Positions 45,206-56,819 are shown, numbered from the stretch's first letter. The stretch: 64,000 nt of DNA from Paractinoplanes polyasparticus (GCF_019710575.1 NZ_JAHWFK010000007.1:432068-496067), one strand, 5' to 3'. Notes: generated by a model from the letters alone, not told the origin. Translations and numbers: made by a program.

Positions 45206-46951
45206 TCAGGCGCCGTCCTGGGGGTAGGGGACCACGGCCACCTCGAACAGGTTGCCGTCCTTGTCGGTGCCCTCGACGCGGGCGGTGGCCCGGCGGCCGT
45301 CGAGGACCAGGGTGCTGATGGCGTTGCCGAAATAGGGGCCGGCCAGGCGTTTCCAGCTCCAGGCGGGACGGCGGACACCGGCCGAGCGGGCGACTGCCTG
45401 TACGCCGCGGGCGGCCGCGCGGGACCAGCTGAAGCGCATCAGGGGCCGCATGAACGCGGGCACCTGGTTGTGGACCGGCGAGCAGGTCAGCTGCATGACG
45501 GGAGTGGCCATGTCGGTGCCGAAGTCGGCCTCGGCCACGTACGAGTGGTGGACGTCCCCGGAAAGGACGCTGATCGAGGCGGGGGCCGCGTAGGCGCCGC
45601 CCGCGCCGACCCGGTGGCCGGGGGAGCCGGTGCCACCCTCGCCGAGGCGGCGGAACAGCTCGCCCAGGGCGTTGAACGAGCGGCCGAACGCGGCCCAGTG
45701 TTCCAGGTCGACCGCGCGGCGCAGCTTCTCGGCCGCCTGGGCCACCCACGGGCGGCGGGAGGCGGCGGTGCGCTCGTTCCACGCCTCGAGGTAGTGGATG
45801 GCGGGCGGCATCAGCCACGGCAGGGAACTGCCGACGACCAGGTGGTCGTAGTCGCCGTGGGCCTGGTCGACGAACCAGTTCCACTCGGCGGCGGGCAGCA
45901 TCTCGCGGCGGTCGGGGGTCAGCACGCGGCTGCATCGGTTGTCGAGCATCACCAGGCGGGTGCGGCCGATGTCGAGCGCGTAGCTCCACTGGTAGGTCGC
46001 CTCGGCCGTGTCGACCGTGCGGCCGAACTCGTGCAGCAGGTCGGTGGCGTCGTCGACCGTGGTGACCTTCTGGAACAGCGGGTCGGTGGCCAGTTCGTCC
46101 GGGCCCATGTTGCCCAGGTGCTGATAGACCCAGTACGACGCCAGGCCGCCGGTGATGCGTTCCTCCCACCAGCTCTGGGTGTTCATGTCCCGCCGCCACG
46201 ACTCGGAGGTGTTCCAGTCGTCGATCATCTCGTGGTCGTCGAAGATCATGGCGGTCGGCACGGTGGCGAACAGCCAGCGCACCTCGGGGTCGCGCCACGA
46301 CTCCAGGTAGAGCTTCGTGTACTCCTCGAACGTCACCACCTGGTCGTCCGGGCCGTCGTGGCCGGCGGCGCGGCGGCGGCGCAGGAAGCGGCGCACCTTG
46401 GCCGAGGTGTTGTCGGCGTAGACCTGGTCGCCCAGCAGCACGATCACGTCGGGTCGCACCTCGGGGTCCTGCGGGTCGGCCATCAGCCGCCGGGCGTAGG
46501 CGTCGAGGGCGTCCGGCGGCAGCCTGCGCGTGGTCGCGCTCGGGGTCGCCTCACGGCAGGAGCCGAAGATCATGCGTACGGGCGTCCCGGCGTCCGCGGC
46601 CGGGCGGGTGTGTATCGCCGGCGGCGGATAGGGCGATTCGGTGCTCGGCCAGGCCAGACGGTCGTCGAGCAGCACCTTGTAGGCGCTCGAGGCGCCCAGC
46701 CGCAGGCCCTCGACCACGACGAGGGCGTAGTGATGCCCGTACGCCGTGAAGGTGGGCGCCGAGCCCGCGCCCCCGCCCTCGGCCTCGACGTGCACGTAGG
46801 CCGGCTCGGAGGTCTCGACCCAGATCGTGGCGCGATCGCCGTCGACCCGTCGCAGGAGCGGGCCGATGAGCAGCTGAGCGGTCACCGGGAGGGGGCAGGG
46901 GTCGGGCGCATGGGAGAGCCTCCACGCTTTCTCGTCTGAGGGGCGCTCCAT
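45206..46951 (-). CDS. PhoD-like metallophosphatase
   Basis: A 581-residue PhoD-family alkaline phosphatase/phosphodiesterase: a fibronectin-like N-terminal part, RMIFGSCREATPSA, VIVLLGDQVYADNT and FDDHEMIDDWNTSESW for the metal site, VMLDNRCSRVLT, and ISVLSGDVHHSYVAE near the C-terminus. There is no Tat or Sec signal, unlike secreted PhoD, so it is probably cytoplasmic. The ATG has GACGGAGG directly adjacent, which is unusually close. Divergent from ftsY. Confidence 0.85.
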   Translation of the reverse strand: MERPSDEKAWRLSHAPDPCPLPVTAQLLIGPLLRRVDGDRATIWVETSEPAYVHVEAEGGGAGSAPTFTAYGHHYALVVVEGLRLGASSAYKVLLDDRLAWPSTESPYPPPAIHTRPAADAGTPVRMIFGSCREATPSATTRRLPPDALDAYARRLMADPQDPEVRPDVIVLLGDQVYADNTSAKVRRFLRRRRAAGHDGPDDQVVTFEEYTKLYLESWRDPEVRWLFATVPTAMIFDDHEMIDDWNTSESWRRDMNTQSWWEERITGGLASYWVYQHLGNMGPDELATDPLFQKVTTVDDATDLLHEFGRTVDTAEATYQWSYALDIGRTRLVMLDNRCSRVLTPDRREMLPAAEWNWFVDQAHGDYDHLVVGSSLPWLMPPAIHYLEAWNERTAASRRPWVAQAAEKLRRAVDLEHWAAFGRSFNALGELFRRLGEGGTGSPGHRVGAGGAYAAPASISVLSGDVHHSYVAEADFGTDMATPVMQLTCSPVHNQVPAFMRPLMRFSWSRAAARGVQAVARSAGVRRPAWSWKRLAGPYFGNAISTLVLDGRRATARVEGTDKDGNLFEVAVVPYPQDGA

Positions 46952-47028
46952 CCTCCGTCACGGTGGTGCAAGTCGCCAGTCCACGGCCGACGCCACGTCC
47001 GGAGCAGGCATCTGTCAGGATTTCGGCT

Positions 47029-48210
47029 ATGGAATACGTCGTCGCCGCAGTCATCCTGCTCGTCGTCCTGCTGGCCGGCGCGATCGGCCTGGTGGTTCCG
47101 CGCATGCGCCGCCGTGAGCTGCCGCCGTCGTCGACCGGTGGCGACACGGCGACCCTGGAGCGGCCGTCCGCGGCGGAGCCCGGGGTCGAGACGCCGCCCC
47201 TGGTCGTTCCGGCCGAGGCCGACGAGGGCCTGCCGCCCCTGATCGTCGAGGAGCCGGCGGCTCCGGTCCTCGACAAGCCCGAGCCCACGGCCGGCCGGCT
47301 GGTGCGCCTGCGGGCCCGGCTGTCGCGCTCGCAGAACGTCTTCGGCAAGGGCCTGCTCAGCGTGCTCTCCCGCGACCACCTCGACGAGGACGCCTGGGAG
47401 GAGATCGAGGACAGCCTGATCAGCGCCGACGTCGGCGTCGAGGCGACACAGGCGATCGTCGCCCGGCTGCGTGAGCGGGTCCGCGTCCTCGGCTCCCGCA
47501 CCGTGGCCGAGGTGCGCGAGCAGCTCGCCGAGGAGCTGGTCGCCGCGCTCGAGCCCGACTTCGACCGCACGCTGAAGACGACCCCGCACGACGGCCGGCC
47601 CGCGGTGATGCTGGTGGTCGGCGTGAACGGCGCCGGCAAGACCACCACCTGCGGGAAGATCGGCCGGGTGCTGATCGCGGACGGCCGTACGGTCCTCTTC
47701 GGCGCGGCCGACACCTTCCGCGCCGCCGCCGCCGACCAGATCCAGACCTGGGGCGAGCGGGTCGGCGCCGAGACCGTCCGCGGCCCCGAGGGCGGCGACC
47801 CGGCCAGCGTCGCGTTCGACGCGGTCAAGCGAGGCGTCGACACCGGCATCGACACCGTGATCATCGACACGGCCGGCCGCCTGCAGAACAAGGTGGGCCT
47901 GATGGACGAGCTGGGCAAGGTCAAGCGGGTGGTCGAGAAGCACGGGCCGGTCGACGAGACGCTGCTCATCCTGGACGCCACCACCGGCCAGAACGGCCTC
48001 GAGCAGGCCCGGGTGTTCACCGAGGTGGTGGACGTGACCGGTGTGGTGCTGACCAAGCTCGACGGCACCGCCAAGGGGGGAATCGTCATCGCTGTACAGC
48101 GCAAGCTGGGCATTCCCGTCAAGCTGGTGGGGCTGGGCGAGGGCCCGGACGACCTGGCGCCGTTCGAGCCGGCCGCCTTCGTCGAGGCGCTGCTTGGCAG
48201 CGCCGCGTAG
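47029..48210 (+). CDS. ftsY: Signal recognition particle receptor FtsY
   Basis: FtsY, 393 residues. One N-terminal membrane span (about 4-24) and an acidic linker precede the NG domain: G1 GVNGAGKTTTCGKI, RAAAADQIQTW, G3 DTAGRLQNK, G4 TKLDGTAKGG and the ending VGLGEGPDDLAPFEP. It receives SRP-bound ribosomes at the membrane. The ATG is seven bases after CAGGAT, and no ribosome site is visible, so the mRNA may be leaderless. Conserved upstream of amtB-glnK-glnD. Confidence 0.97.
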   Translation: MEYVVAAVILLVVLLAGAIGLVVPRMRRRELPPSSTGGDTATLERPSAAEPGVETPPLVVPAEADEGLPPLIVEEPAAPVLDKPEPTAGRLVRLRARLSRSQNVFGKGLLSVLSRDHLDEDAWEEIEDSLISADVGVEATQAIVARLRERVRVLGSRTVAEVREQLAEELVAALEPDFDRTLKTTPHDGRPAVMLVVGVNGAGKTTTCGKIGRVLIADGRTVLFGAADTFRAAAADQIQTWGERVGAETVRGPEGGDPASVAFDAVKRGVDTGIDTVIIDTAGRLQNKVGLMDELGKVKRVVEKHGPVDETLLILDATTGQNGLEQARVFTEVVDVTGVVLTKLDGTAKGGIVIAVQRKLGIPVKLVGLGEGPDDLAPFEPAAFVEALLGSAA

Positions 48211-48250
48211 TCTCGTTCGAACAGGGGTCTCAGCGGGGGGAGGGGTGCTG

Positions 48251-49042
48251 GTGACGCAGGAGCGGGAAATCCCGCTGCACGGCGGCAACGTCAGCACCGT
48301 CTCCAAGGTCGGCGACACCGTGCGGCGCAACGCCGGGCCGTGGACGCCGGCTGTGCACAGTCTGCTCAACCACCTGGAGCGGGTGGGCTTCACCGGCTCG
48401 CCGCACGCCCTGGGCATGGACGAGAAGGGCCGCGAGGTCCTCTCCTACCTCGACGGCGAGTGCGGCGAGTATCCGCTGGCCCCGCACTGGGTGACCGAGG
48501 AGGCCCTGGTCACGGTGGCCACCATGCTGCGGATGTTCCACGACGCCCAGTACGGTTTCGTGCCCCCGCCGGGCGCGGTGTGGCGCTCGTTCGGCCCGCC
48601 GCCGCCCGACACCGAGGTGATCTGCCACCACGACGCCGCGCCGCACAACGTGGTCTGGCGGCCCGACGGCACGCTGGCGCTGATCGACTTCGATCTGGCC
48701 TCGCCGGGCGCGCGCATCTACGACGTGGCCTACGCCGCGTGGACCTGGGTGCCGCTGTTCAGCGACCGTGACTCGTACACCCTGGGCTGGAAGAGGCCGA
48801 ACCGGCCGCGCCGCCTGCGGCTGTTCGCCGACGCCTACGGCCTGATCCCGCGCGATCGGCACCGCCTGGTGCGCACGATCCGCAAGCGCATCGTCGACCA
48901 CGTCGAGGGCATCCGGCGCATGGCGGCGGCCGGCGATCCGGCCTTCGTCCGCATCGTGCACAAGGGCCACCTGCGCCGCCCGATGCGTGATCTGCGGCTG
49001 CTCGATTACGAGCGACACACCCTCGAATACGCGCTTCGGTGA
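48251..49042 (+). CDS. Aminoglycoside phosphotransferase-like kinase
   Basis: A 263-residue APH/choline-kinase fold protein: the catalytic loop ICHHDAAPHNVVW and the metal site ALIDFDLASPG are intact, with ARIYDVAYAAWTW following. The N-terminal ATP lobe is weakly conserved (STVSKVGDTVRRN). The GTG at 48251 has GGGGGAGGG at correct distance, preferred over a GTG at 48245. Substrate unknown; such proteins are mostly metabolite kinases, not resistance genes. Confidence 0.82.
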   Translation: MTQEREIPLHGGNVSTVSKVGDTVRRNAGPWTPAVHSLLNHLERVGFTGSPHALGMDEKGREVLSYLDGECGEYPLAPHWVTEEALVTVATMLRMFHDAQYGFVPPPGAVWRSFGPPPPDTEVICHHDAAPHNVVWRPDGTLALIDFDLASPGARIYDVAYAAWTWVPLFSDRDSYTLGWKRPNRPRRLRLFADAYGLIPRDRHRLVRTIRKRIVDHVEGIRRMAAAGDPAFVRIVHKGHLRRPMRDLRLLDYERHTLEYALR

Positions 49043-49125
49043 TCGGCTGTTGACAATTGGCCGCGAGATCGTTGCGCCGGTTATCCCAGTTCATCCCGTT
49101 TCATGAGCGTGTCTGTGAGGTTTTC

Positions 49126-49162
49126 TTCACACGTACGAAACAGTCCGTCACGCGCTGGAAAT
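49126..49162 (+). promoter_or_regulatory. GlnR-like box upstream of amtB
   Basis: TTCAC-N6-GAAAC (49126-49141) is followed after five bases by GTCAC-N6-GAAAT (49147-49162). This is the GlnR consensus gTnAc-N6-GaAAc twice, although the usual gap is six bases. It lies about 115-150 bp before amtB. GlnR activates amtB-glnK-glnD in related actinobacteria under nitrogen limitation. Confidence 0.65.
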
Positions 49163-49277
49163 CGCGCGTAGACCGTGCGTGAAACCTCGGACCGGAAGTC
49201 TCTCGTCACGAAACCGGCCGACCGGCGACGCCGCCCTTGGCTGTTTGTGAGACACCTTCATTCCGAGAGGAGGCAGC

Positions 49278-51019
<1,742 letters not shown>

Positions 51020-51029
51020 TCTGAATCGG

Positions 51030-53297
51030 ATGACACGCATGCCCAGCGAACCGCCGGCCCCACCCCAGGTGCCGGTCGGCGGTTCGCTGGACAAGCTCCG
51101 CGAGCACATCGGCGCCGCCGCCCGGCAGGAACGGGCAGCGGCGCTCGACGTGTGGTTGCGGGAGATGTTTCCCCGCCACGTCCCCGGCGTCAGCCTGGTG
51201 GCGGTGGGCGGCCTGGGCCGGCGGGAGTGCGCGCCGTACAGCGATCTCGACCTCGTGCTGCTGCACAACGGCGCGGCCGGCATCGACCGGATCGCCGCCG
51301 CCCTCTGGTACCCGATCTGGGACGCCCGGCTCGGCCTCGACCACTCCGTGCGCACGCTGCCGGAGGCGCTGTCGGTCGCGCACGACGACGTCAAGGTCTC
51401 CCTCGGCCTGCTCGACGCCCGCCACGTGGCCGGCGACGCGGCCCTGACCGGCGAGCTCGTGGCGGCGGCGGCCGACCAGTGGCGGCGCACCGCGGTGCGG
51501 CTGCTGCCCCAGCTCAGAGAACTGACCTCGGCCCGCTGGGCGGCCAACGGCGAGCTGGCCTTTCTGCTCGAGGGCGACCTCAAGGAGGCGGCCGGCGGGC
51601 TGCGCGACGTGACCCTGCTGCGCGCCATCGGCCGGGCCGGGGTGGCCGACACGATGCGCCCGGCGGTGCGCGCGGCCAACCTGCGGCAGCTCGACACCCG
51701 CGACGCGCTGCACCTGGCCGTCGGGCGCCGGATCGACCGGCTCGTGGCGCAGGAACGCGCGGCGGTGGCCGAACTGCTCGACCTCGACGACGGCGACGCG
51801 CTGCTGCGCCGGGTCGCGGGCGACGCCCGTACGGTGGCCCACGCTCTCGACGACGCCTGGCGGGCCGCCGACCGGCTGCGCAACGGCCGACGCCGGGGTG
51901 TGCCGGCCGGTACGCCGTCCCGCCGCCCGGTCGCCCGCGATGTCGTCGAACAGGACGGCGAACTTGTGCTCGCCCGCACGGCCATCGGTCCCGTCCCGGA
52001 CCCCAGCCTGTCGCTGCGGGTCGCCGCCGCGGCCGCCGTCGTGCAGCTTCCGATCGCCCGCGCCACCAGCGAGTGGCTGGCCTCGTTCAGCCCGCCGCTG
52101 CCCAACCCGTGGCCGCCGGCCGCTCGGGCCGCGCTGGTATCGCTGCTCGGTTCGGGCGCCGGCCTGCTGCCGACGTGGGAGACCTGCGACCGGTACGGGC
52201 TGATCGACGCCTGGCTGCCGGAGTGGGCCCGGATGCGCAGCCTGCCCCAGCACCACCCCATCCACCGGTTCACGCTCGACCGCCACCTGGTGCAGGCGGC
52301 GTACGAGGCCACCGCCTACGCCCGCGAGGTCGAGCGGCCCGACCTGCTGCTGATCGGCGCCTTCCTGCACGACGTGGGCAAGGGCCTGCCCGGCGACCAC
52401 AGCGTGGTCGGCGCCCCGATCGCCGCCGCCATCGCCACCCGGATCGGCCTGCCCCCGGCCGACGTGGCCACCATCGAGAAGATGGTGCGGCTGCACCTGC
52501 TGCTGCCCGACGTCGCCACCCGGCGCGACCTGAGCGACCCGATGACCATCTCGAGCGTGGCCGGGGAGGTCGGCGACAGCACCACCCTCGACCTGCTGCA
52601 CGCCCTGGCCCGCGCCGACTCGCATGCCACCGGCCCGGCCGCCTGGTCGGATTGGAAGGGCCGGCTCATGAGCGAGCTGGTCAGCCGCGTGCACACCGCG
52701 CTCGACACGGGTGAGCTGCCCGAGCCGCCGGCCCCCGACCCCGAGCTGCTCGAGGGTGGCCTGCCCGCCGTGCACCTGGACGGCGACCGGCTGGCCGTGG
52801 CCGCGGCCGACCGCCGGGGCCTGCTCGGCGCCGTCGCCGCCTGCCTGGCCATGCATCGTCTCGACGTGGTGGGCGCGAACGCGAGCACGGTGGACGGACG
52901 CGCCATCGTCGAGTTCTTCACCCAGCCGCGCTACGGCACCCCCTACGACCCGGTGGCGCTGGCTGCCGATCTGCGACGGGTGGCCGCCGGGGACGTCTCG
53001 GTGACCCAGCGCGTACGGGCCCGGGCGATGAGCGCGCGCGGCGGCACCGCCTCGCCGCGGGTCATGTGGCAGCGCGACGTGGCGACCGACGCAGCCGTCC
53101 TCGAACTGCGGGCGGCCGACTCGCCGGGCCTGCTCTACCGGGTGGCGACCGCGCTCGACGAGGCCGGCGCCGAGGTGCGCGCGGCCCGCATCTCGACCCT
53201 GGGCGGCGACGTCGTGGACGCGTTCTACCTGGTCGGGTCGTGGGCCCAGGCCGACGAACGGGATCGGGTGGCGGCCGCCGTGCTGGCCGCGGTCTGA
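51030..53297 (+). CDS. glnD: PII (adenylyl/uridylyl)transferase GlnD
   Basis: GlnD, 755 residues. Nucleotidyltransferase motif GGLGRRECAPYSDLDLVLL (near residue 63), GlnD-type linker with LLEGDLKEAAGGLRDV, HD domain FLHDVGKGLPGDHS (near 445), and two C-terminal ACT domains (LAVAAADRRGLLGAV; LELRAADSPGLLYRVATAL). In actinobacteria it adenylylates GlnK at Tyr51. Start may be 51030 or the ATG at 51039. Last gene of the amtB operon. Confidence 0.95.
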   Translation: MTRMPSEPPAPPQVPVGGSLDKLREHIGAAARQERAAALDVWLREMFPRHVPGVSLVAVGGLGRRECAPYSDLDLVLLHNGAAGIDRIAAALWYPIWDARLGLDHSVRTLPEALSVAHDDVKVSLGLLDARHVAGDAALTGELVAAAADQWRRTAVRLLPQLRELTSARWAANGELAFLLEGDLKEAAGGLRDVTLLRAIGRAGVADTMRPAVRAANLRQLDTRDALHLAVGRRIDRLVAQERAAVAELLDLDDGDALLRRVAGDARTVAHALDDAWRAADRLRNGRRRGVPAGTPSRRPVARDVVEQDGELVLARTAIGPVPDPSLSLRVAAAAAVVQLPIARATSEWLASFSPPLPNPWPPAARAALVSLLGSGAGLLPTWETCDRYGLIDAWLPEWARMRSLPQHHPIHRFTLDRHLVQAAYEATAYAREVERPDLLLIGAFLHDVGKGLPGDHSVVGAPIAAAIATRIGLPPADVATIEKMVRLHLLLPDVATRRDLSDPMTISSVAGEVGDSTTLDLLHALARADSHATGPAAWSDWKGRLMSELVSRVHTALDTGELPEPPAPDPELLEGGLPAVHLDGDRLAVAAADRRGLLGAVAACLAMHRLDVVGANASTVDGRAIVEFFTQPRYGTPYDPVALAADLRRVAAGDVSVTQRVRARAMSARGGTASPRVMWQRDVATDAAVLELRAADSPGLLYRVATALDEAGAEVRAARISTLGGDVVDAFYLVGSWAQADERDRVAAAVLAAV

Positions 53298-53313
53298 AGA
53301 TCGACGTCACCGC

Positions 53314-53329
53314 CGGGCCCGCGGGCCCG
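53314..53329 (+). terminator. GC-rich palindrome after glnD
   Basis: CGGGCCCGCGGGCCCG, a perfect palindrome that folds into a tight GC hairpin 17 bp after the glnD stop. Probably ends the amtB operon. Confidence 0.45.
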
Positions 53330-53340
53330 TTGACCGGGGC

Positions 53341-55761
53341 ATGCCCGCCCCTTCCTCCGGCCTGCTGGATGATCATGTCGCGGCGGCCGGGTCCCGCTTC
53401 CGCCTCGCGTTGACCGCCACCGCCGCCCGCACCCGCTCGTCCGATGCCCGCGCGCTGCTGGCGCGGGCCGCTCTCGGCGAGCACGGCACCCTCGACGGCC
53501 TGCTCGAGGCGGCCCGCTCCGGGGACCGGCGGTGGCTGCGAAGCCGGCGCCGCCGGATCGACCCCGGGCTGGTCGCCGCGCTGGCACACACCCTTGCGTT
53601 GCAGGAGGAGCCGGACGACGCGCTCGCGCTCTTCGAACTCACCCGGCGGGCCTGCGGGGCCCGGGCGCTGTCACCGGCCAACCAGGCCCTGCACGCACAA
53701 CTCGCGCTGGCCGTCGAGGGCCCGGCCCGGGCCCGGAAGCTGATGCGCCGCTACCTGCGGATCGGCGAGGCCGTCCGCGCCGGGCTGCGCGCCGATCTGC
53801 TCAACCCCTTCACCGGTCCGCGGCCGGCCGGCCCCTGGCGGACCGCCGTGCGGGCGCTGGTGCCCGGACTGGACGTGACCGAGGGCGACGGGGCGCCGTT
53901 CGACCGGCTGACCGCCGAGGCGCCCGAGCGGGTGGACGACTCGCACCGGGTCTCGGTGATCGTGACCGCCTACCGCCCGGACCGGGGGCTGCTCACCGCG
54001 GTGCGCTCGATCCTCGCGCAGAGCTGGGCCAACACCGAGGTGATCATCGTGGACGATGCCTCGCCGCCGGAGTTCGAGCCGGTGCTGCGCGAGGCGGTGG
54101 CGCTCGGCGACCGGATCAAGCTGATCCGGCTGCCCGTCAACGTGGGCACCTACGCCGCCCGCAACGCGGGTCTGGACGCGGCGGGCGGCGAGTTCGCGAC
54201 GTTCCAGGACTCCGACGACTGGTCCCACCCGCGCCGCATCGAGTCCCAGGTGCGGCCGCTGATCGACGACCGGCGGCTGGTGGCCACCACGTCCGACGGG
54301 CTGGCCGTCACCGACCAGCTGCTGTGCACCCGGCCCGGAGTGCGCAGCAGCCGGTTCAACCCGTCGTCGCTGCTCCTGCGGCGCAGCACGGTGCTGCGGA
54401 CGGTCGGCTACTTCGACCGGCTGCGCAAGGCGGCCGACTCCGAGTACATCGGACGGATCCAGGCCGCGTTCGGAACCGGGCGGGTCCGGCACCTCGACTC
54501 GCCGCCGCTCGCGCTGATCCGGCTGTCGGCCGGTTCGCTGTCGCGGGCCGAGATCCGGGCGCACTGGATGCACCCGGCCCGGACCGCCTACATGTCGGCT
54601 TATCAGCGGCACCACCAGGTGATCGCGGCCCGGCAGGCCGGCGCCTACCGGCCCGCGGACGGGGCCGACCGGCCCTTCCCGGCGCCCGGCCACCTGCTCG
54701 GCGCTGCCCCGGACCGGGCCTACGACGTGGTGATGGTGGCCGACTGGCGGTTCCTGGAGAGCACGCAGCGCACGGCGGTGGACGAGTTGCGGGCGCTGAG
54801 CTCGGCCGGACTGCGGGTCGCGGTGCTGCAACTCGACTCGTACCGGGCTCTGGAAGTGCGCCGGGTGCCGTTCGCCGGCGTGGTGCAGGACCTGGTCAAC
54901 AGCGGTGCGGTGGACCGGGTCGGGCTGGACGATCCGGTCGAGGCGGCGCTGCTGGTGGTGCGGCAGGCAGCGGTCGTGCAGTTCACCGGAGGGCTGTCGA
55001 GCCGCGTGCGGGCCACCCGCGCCGTCGTCGTGGCCGACCGCGCGCCCGTCCGGTCCGACGGCAGCGACCACCGCTACGAGCCGACGGCGTGTGCGGCGGC
55101 GGTGCGGCGGCTGTTCGGGGCGGAGCCGGTGTGGGTTCCCGGCGACGCCGGGGTGCGGGCCTCCCTGCGTACGGTGGAGAACCTGGACCCGGACGACCTG
55201 CCGGTCACCCTCACGACCGCCGGCTGGGTCGCCGACCGCAAGGCCGGCACAGCCATCGTGGGCACCGACCTGTGCGACGCGGCGAACTGGCCCCCGGACG
55301 TGGCCGACAGCCTGGCCGTGTGCCGGCGGCTGCCCGAGGCCGACGTCCGGGTGCGGCTGCCCGATCGCCCGGCCGGCTCGTCCCCCGTCGCGATCGGACC
55401 GGCCTGGCTCGCCTACCAGGCCGCCGATCTGGGGCCGCGGCCGTTCCTGCACCAGCTCGACTTCTATCTCCACTTCCCGCCGCGGGAGTCGGCCGAATGG
55501 TATTCGCGCCCGGCGCTCGAGGCGGCGGCGATGGGGTGCGTCGTGGTGATGCCGCCGCGCTACCGGCCGTTCTACGGCGACGCTGCCGTCTACTGCACCC
55601 GGAGCGAGGCGTCCGCGCTGATCGCGCGTTACCGGGCCGACCCGGCGCTGTTCGCCGGGCAGAGCCGGCGGGCGCGGGAGGCGGTCGCGGCGGCGCACGA
55701 CCCGGCCCGGTTCGTGCTGCGAATCATGGGGATGCTGCCGGCGTTGCTGACGATCCCGTAA
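53341..55761 (+). CDS. Fused GT2 and GT-B glycosyltransferase
   Basis: An 806-residue multidomain protein. Residues 1-190 are helical. About 200-420 is a GT2 (GT-A) domain: VSVIVTAYRPDRGLLTAVRSIL, VIIVDDAS, ARNAGLDAAGG and the metal motif FQDSDDWSHP (near 290), all intact. About 455-806 is a GT-B-like half starting AYDVVMVADWRFLEST and ending with QLDFYLHFPPRESAEW, PALEAAAMGCVVVMPP and GDAAVYCTRSEASAL. No membrane span. Such fusions make surface glycans. It shares all three parts with the 57007-59217 gene. The ATG at 53341 has only weak ribosome signals. First gene of a glycan island inserted after glnD. Confidence 0.85.
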   Translation: MPAPSSGLLDDHVAAAGSRFRLALTATAARTRSSDARALLARAALGEHGTLDGLLEAARSGDRRWLRSRRRRIDPGLVAALAHTLALQEEPDDALALFELTRRACGARALSPANQALHAQLALAVEGPARARKLMRRYLRIGEAVRAGLRADLLNPFTGPRPAGPWRTAVRALVPGLDVTEGDGAPFDRLTAEAPERVDDSHRVSVIVTAYRPDRGLLTAVRSILAQSWANTEVIIVDDASPPEFEPVLREAVALGDRIKLIRLPVNVGTYAARNAGLDAAGGEFATFQDSDDWSHPRRIESQVRPLIDDRRLVATTSDGLAVTDQLLCTRPGVRSSRFNPSSLLLRRSTVLRTVGYFDRLRKAADSEYIGRIQAAFGTGRVRHLDSPPLALIRLSAGSLSRAEIRAHWMHPARTAYMSAYQRHHQVIAARQAGAYRPADGADRPFPAPGHLLGAAPDRAYDVVMVADWRFLESTQRTAVDELRALSSAGLRVAVLQLDSYRALEVRRVPFAGVVQDLVNSGAVDRVGLDDPVEAALLVVRQAAVVQFTGGLSSRVRATRAVVVADRAPVRSDGSDHRYEPTACAAAVRRLFGAEPVWVPGDAGVRASLRTVENLDPDDLPVTLTTAGWVADRKAGTAIVGTDLCDAANWPPDVADSLAVCRRLPEADVRVRLPDRPAGSSPVAIGPAWLAYQAADLGPRPFLHQLDFYLHFPPRESAEWYSRPALEAAAMGCVVVMPPRYRPFYGDAAVYCTRSEASALIARYRADPALFAGQSRRAREAVAAAHDPARFVLRIMGMLPALLTIP

Positions 55762-55779
55762 CGGGCCGGGTCGGCCCGG
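55762..55779 (+). other. GC hairpin between GT and methyltransferase genes
   Basis: CGGGCCG-GGT-CGGCCCG, a 7-bp stem right after the GT stop and about 14 bp before the next start. May reduce downstream expression. Confidence 0.3.
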
Positions 55780-55792
55780 CGTTGAGATCGGT

Positions 55793-56815
55793 GTGCGCAT
55801 GACCAGGCTTCTGAGGATCGCCCGCACCGTCGTCCGGCGGCTGCGCGGCGCGTCCCGCCGTCAGCTGGCCGGCCTGGCGATCGGGTTGGCGGTGGCCGTG
55901 GGGGTCGCCGTCTCGTCGGTGATCGGGCTGTCCTCCGTGGCCACCTGCCTGCTCGCGTCGCTGCTGGTGGCCGTGCCGGCGGGCGTGATCCACCTGTCGC
56001 GGCGCCTGGTCCGGTTCAGCCGCTCGACCCAGGACGCCGTGCGCGAACTGCGCGGCACGGTCGATCAGTTGCAGCGGCGGGTGATCGCGGCGGTCGAGAA
56101 GGAACGGCTGGCCGCCGGCGACCGCCACCTGGAGCTGATGGAGGCGCTGGCGCGGACCGAGCGCCTCACCGCGCGCGGCGCCGAGGTGCTGCTGCACGAG
56201 CAGAGCCGCGAGATCGAGGCGATGTTCCAGCTCTTCCGCGCGGTCAGCCCGCGGGCGCCGATGCCGGCCGGTGGCGTTCTGCACCCGACCGACCTGCTGG
56301 GGCTGGTGCACATAGCGCGCGAGCGCCGTCCCGGGCTGACGGTGGCGCTGGGGTGCGGGCCGTCGACGGTCTGGCTGGGATACGCGGTGGGCGCCGGCGG
56401 TGGGCGGCTGGTCGCCGTGGAACACGACGAGAGCCGGGCCGCCCGGGTGCGTACGCGGGTGGCCGAGCACGGGCTGGCCGCGGTCGAGGTGCGGCACGTG
56501 CCGCTGGCCGAGCTGTCGGTCGACGGCCGGACGGCCGACTGGTACGACGTGGACGCCCTGGACGGTCTGACCGACATCGACCTGCTGGTGGTGGACGGGT
56601 CGCTGACGCCGGCCGCGCCCGACCCGCTGGCCCCGGCCCTGCACGTGCTGGGCCGCCGCCTGGCCCCGGCCGCAGCCGTGGTGGTCGACGACGAGCCGGC
56701 CCGGGTCGCGCCCCGCCAGGGCGGCGGTTTCGGCCTGACCGTCCGGCGCCGCCTGCCGGGCCGCTGGACAGCATTGACCCATCCGCAGGCCGCGGCCGCC
56801 TCGTCCAAGGTGTAG
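55793..56815 (+). CDS. Membrane-anchored class I methyltransferase
   Basis: A 340-residue protein. Two membrane spans (about 23-45 and 48-70) and a coiled coil (80-150) precede a class I SAM methyltransferase: the motif SPRAPMP, then TVALGCGPSTVWLGYAVG with motif I, RLVAVEHDE for motif II, WYDVDALDG and IDLLVVDGSL. This family accompanies cell-surface glycosyltransferases. Substrate unknown. The start may be GTG 55793 or ATG 55799. It is the paralogue of the 63022-63891 gene. Confidence 0.8.
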   Translation: MRMTRLLRIARTVVRRLRGASRRQLAGLAIGLAVAVGVAVSSVIGLSSVATCLLASLLVAVPAGVIHLSRRLVRFSRSTQDAVRELRGTVDQLQRRVIAAVEKERLAAGDRHLELMEALARTERLTARGAEVLLHEQSREIEAMFQLFRAVSPRAPMPAGGVLHPTDLLGLVHIARERRPGLTVALGCGPSTVWLGYAVGAGGGRLVAVEHDESRAARVRTRVAEHGLAAVEVRHVPLAELSVDGRTADWYDVDALDGLTDIDLLVVDGSLTPAAPDPLAPALHVLGRRLAPAAAVVVDDEPARVAPRQGGGFGLTVRRRLPGRWTALTHPQAAAASSKV

Positions 56816-56819
56816 AAAG

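Noticed and set aside
48194..48250. Upstream start for the APH-like kinase overlapping ftsY
   Set aside because: The frame is open to 48194, but the ribosome site GGGGGAGGG fits the GTG at 48251 and the extra residues are not conserved-looking.
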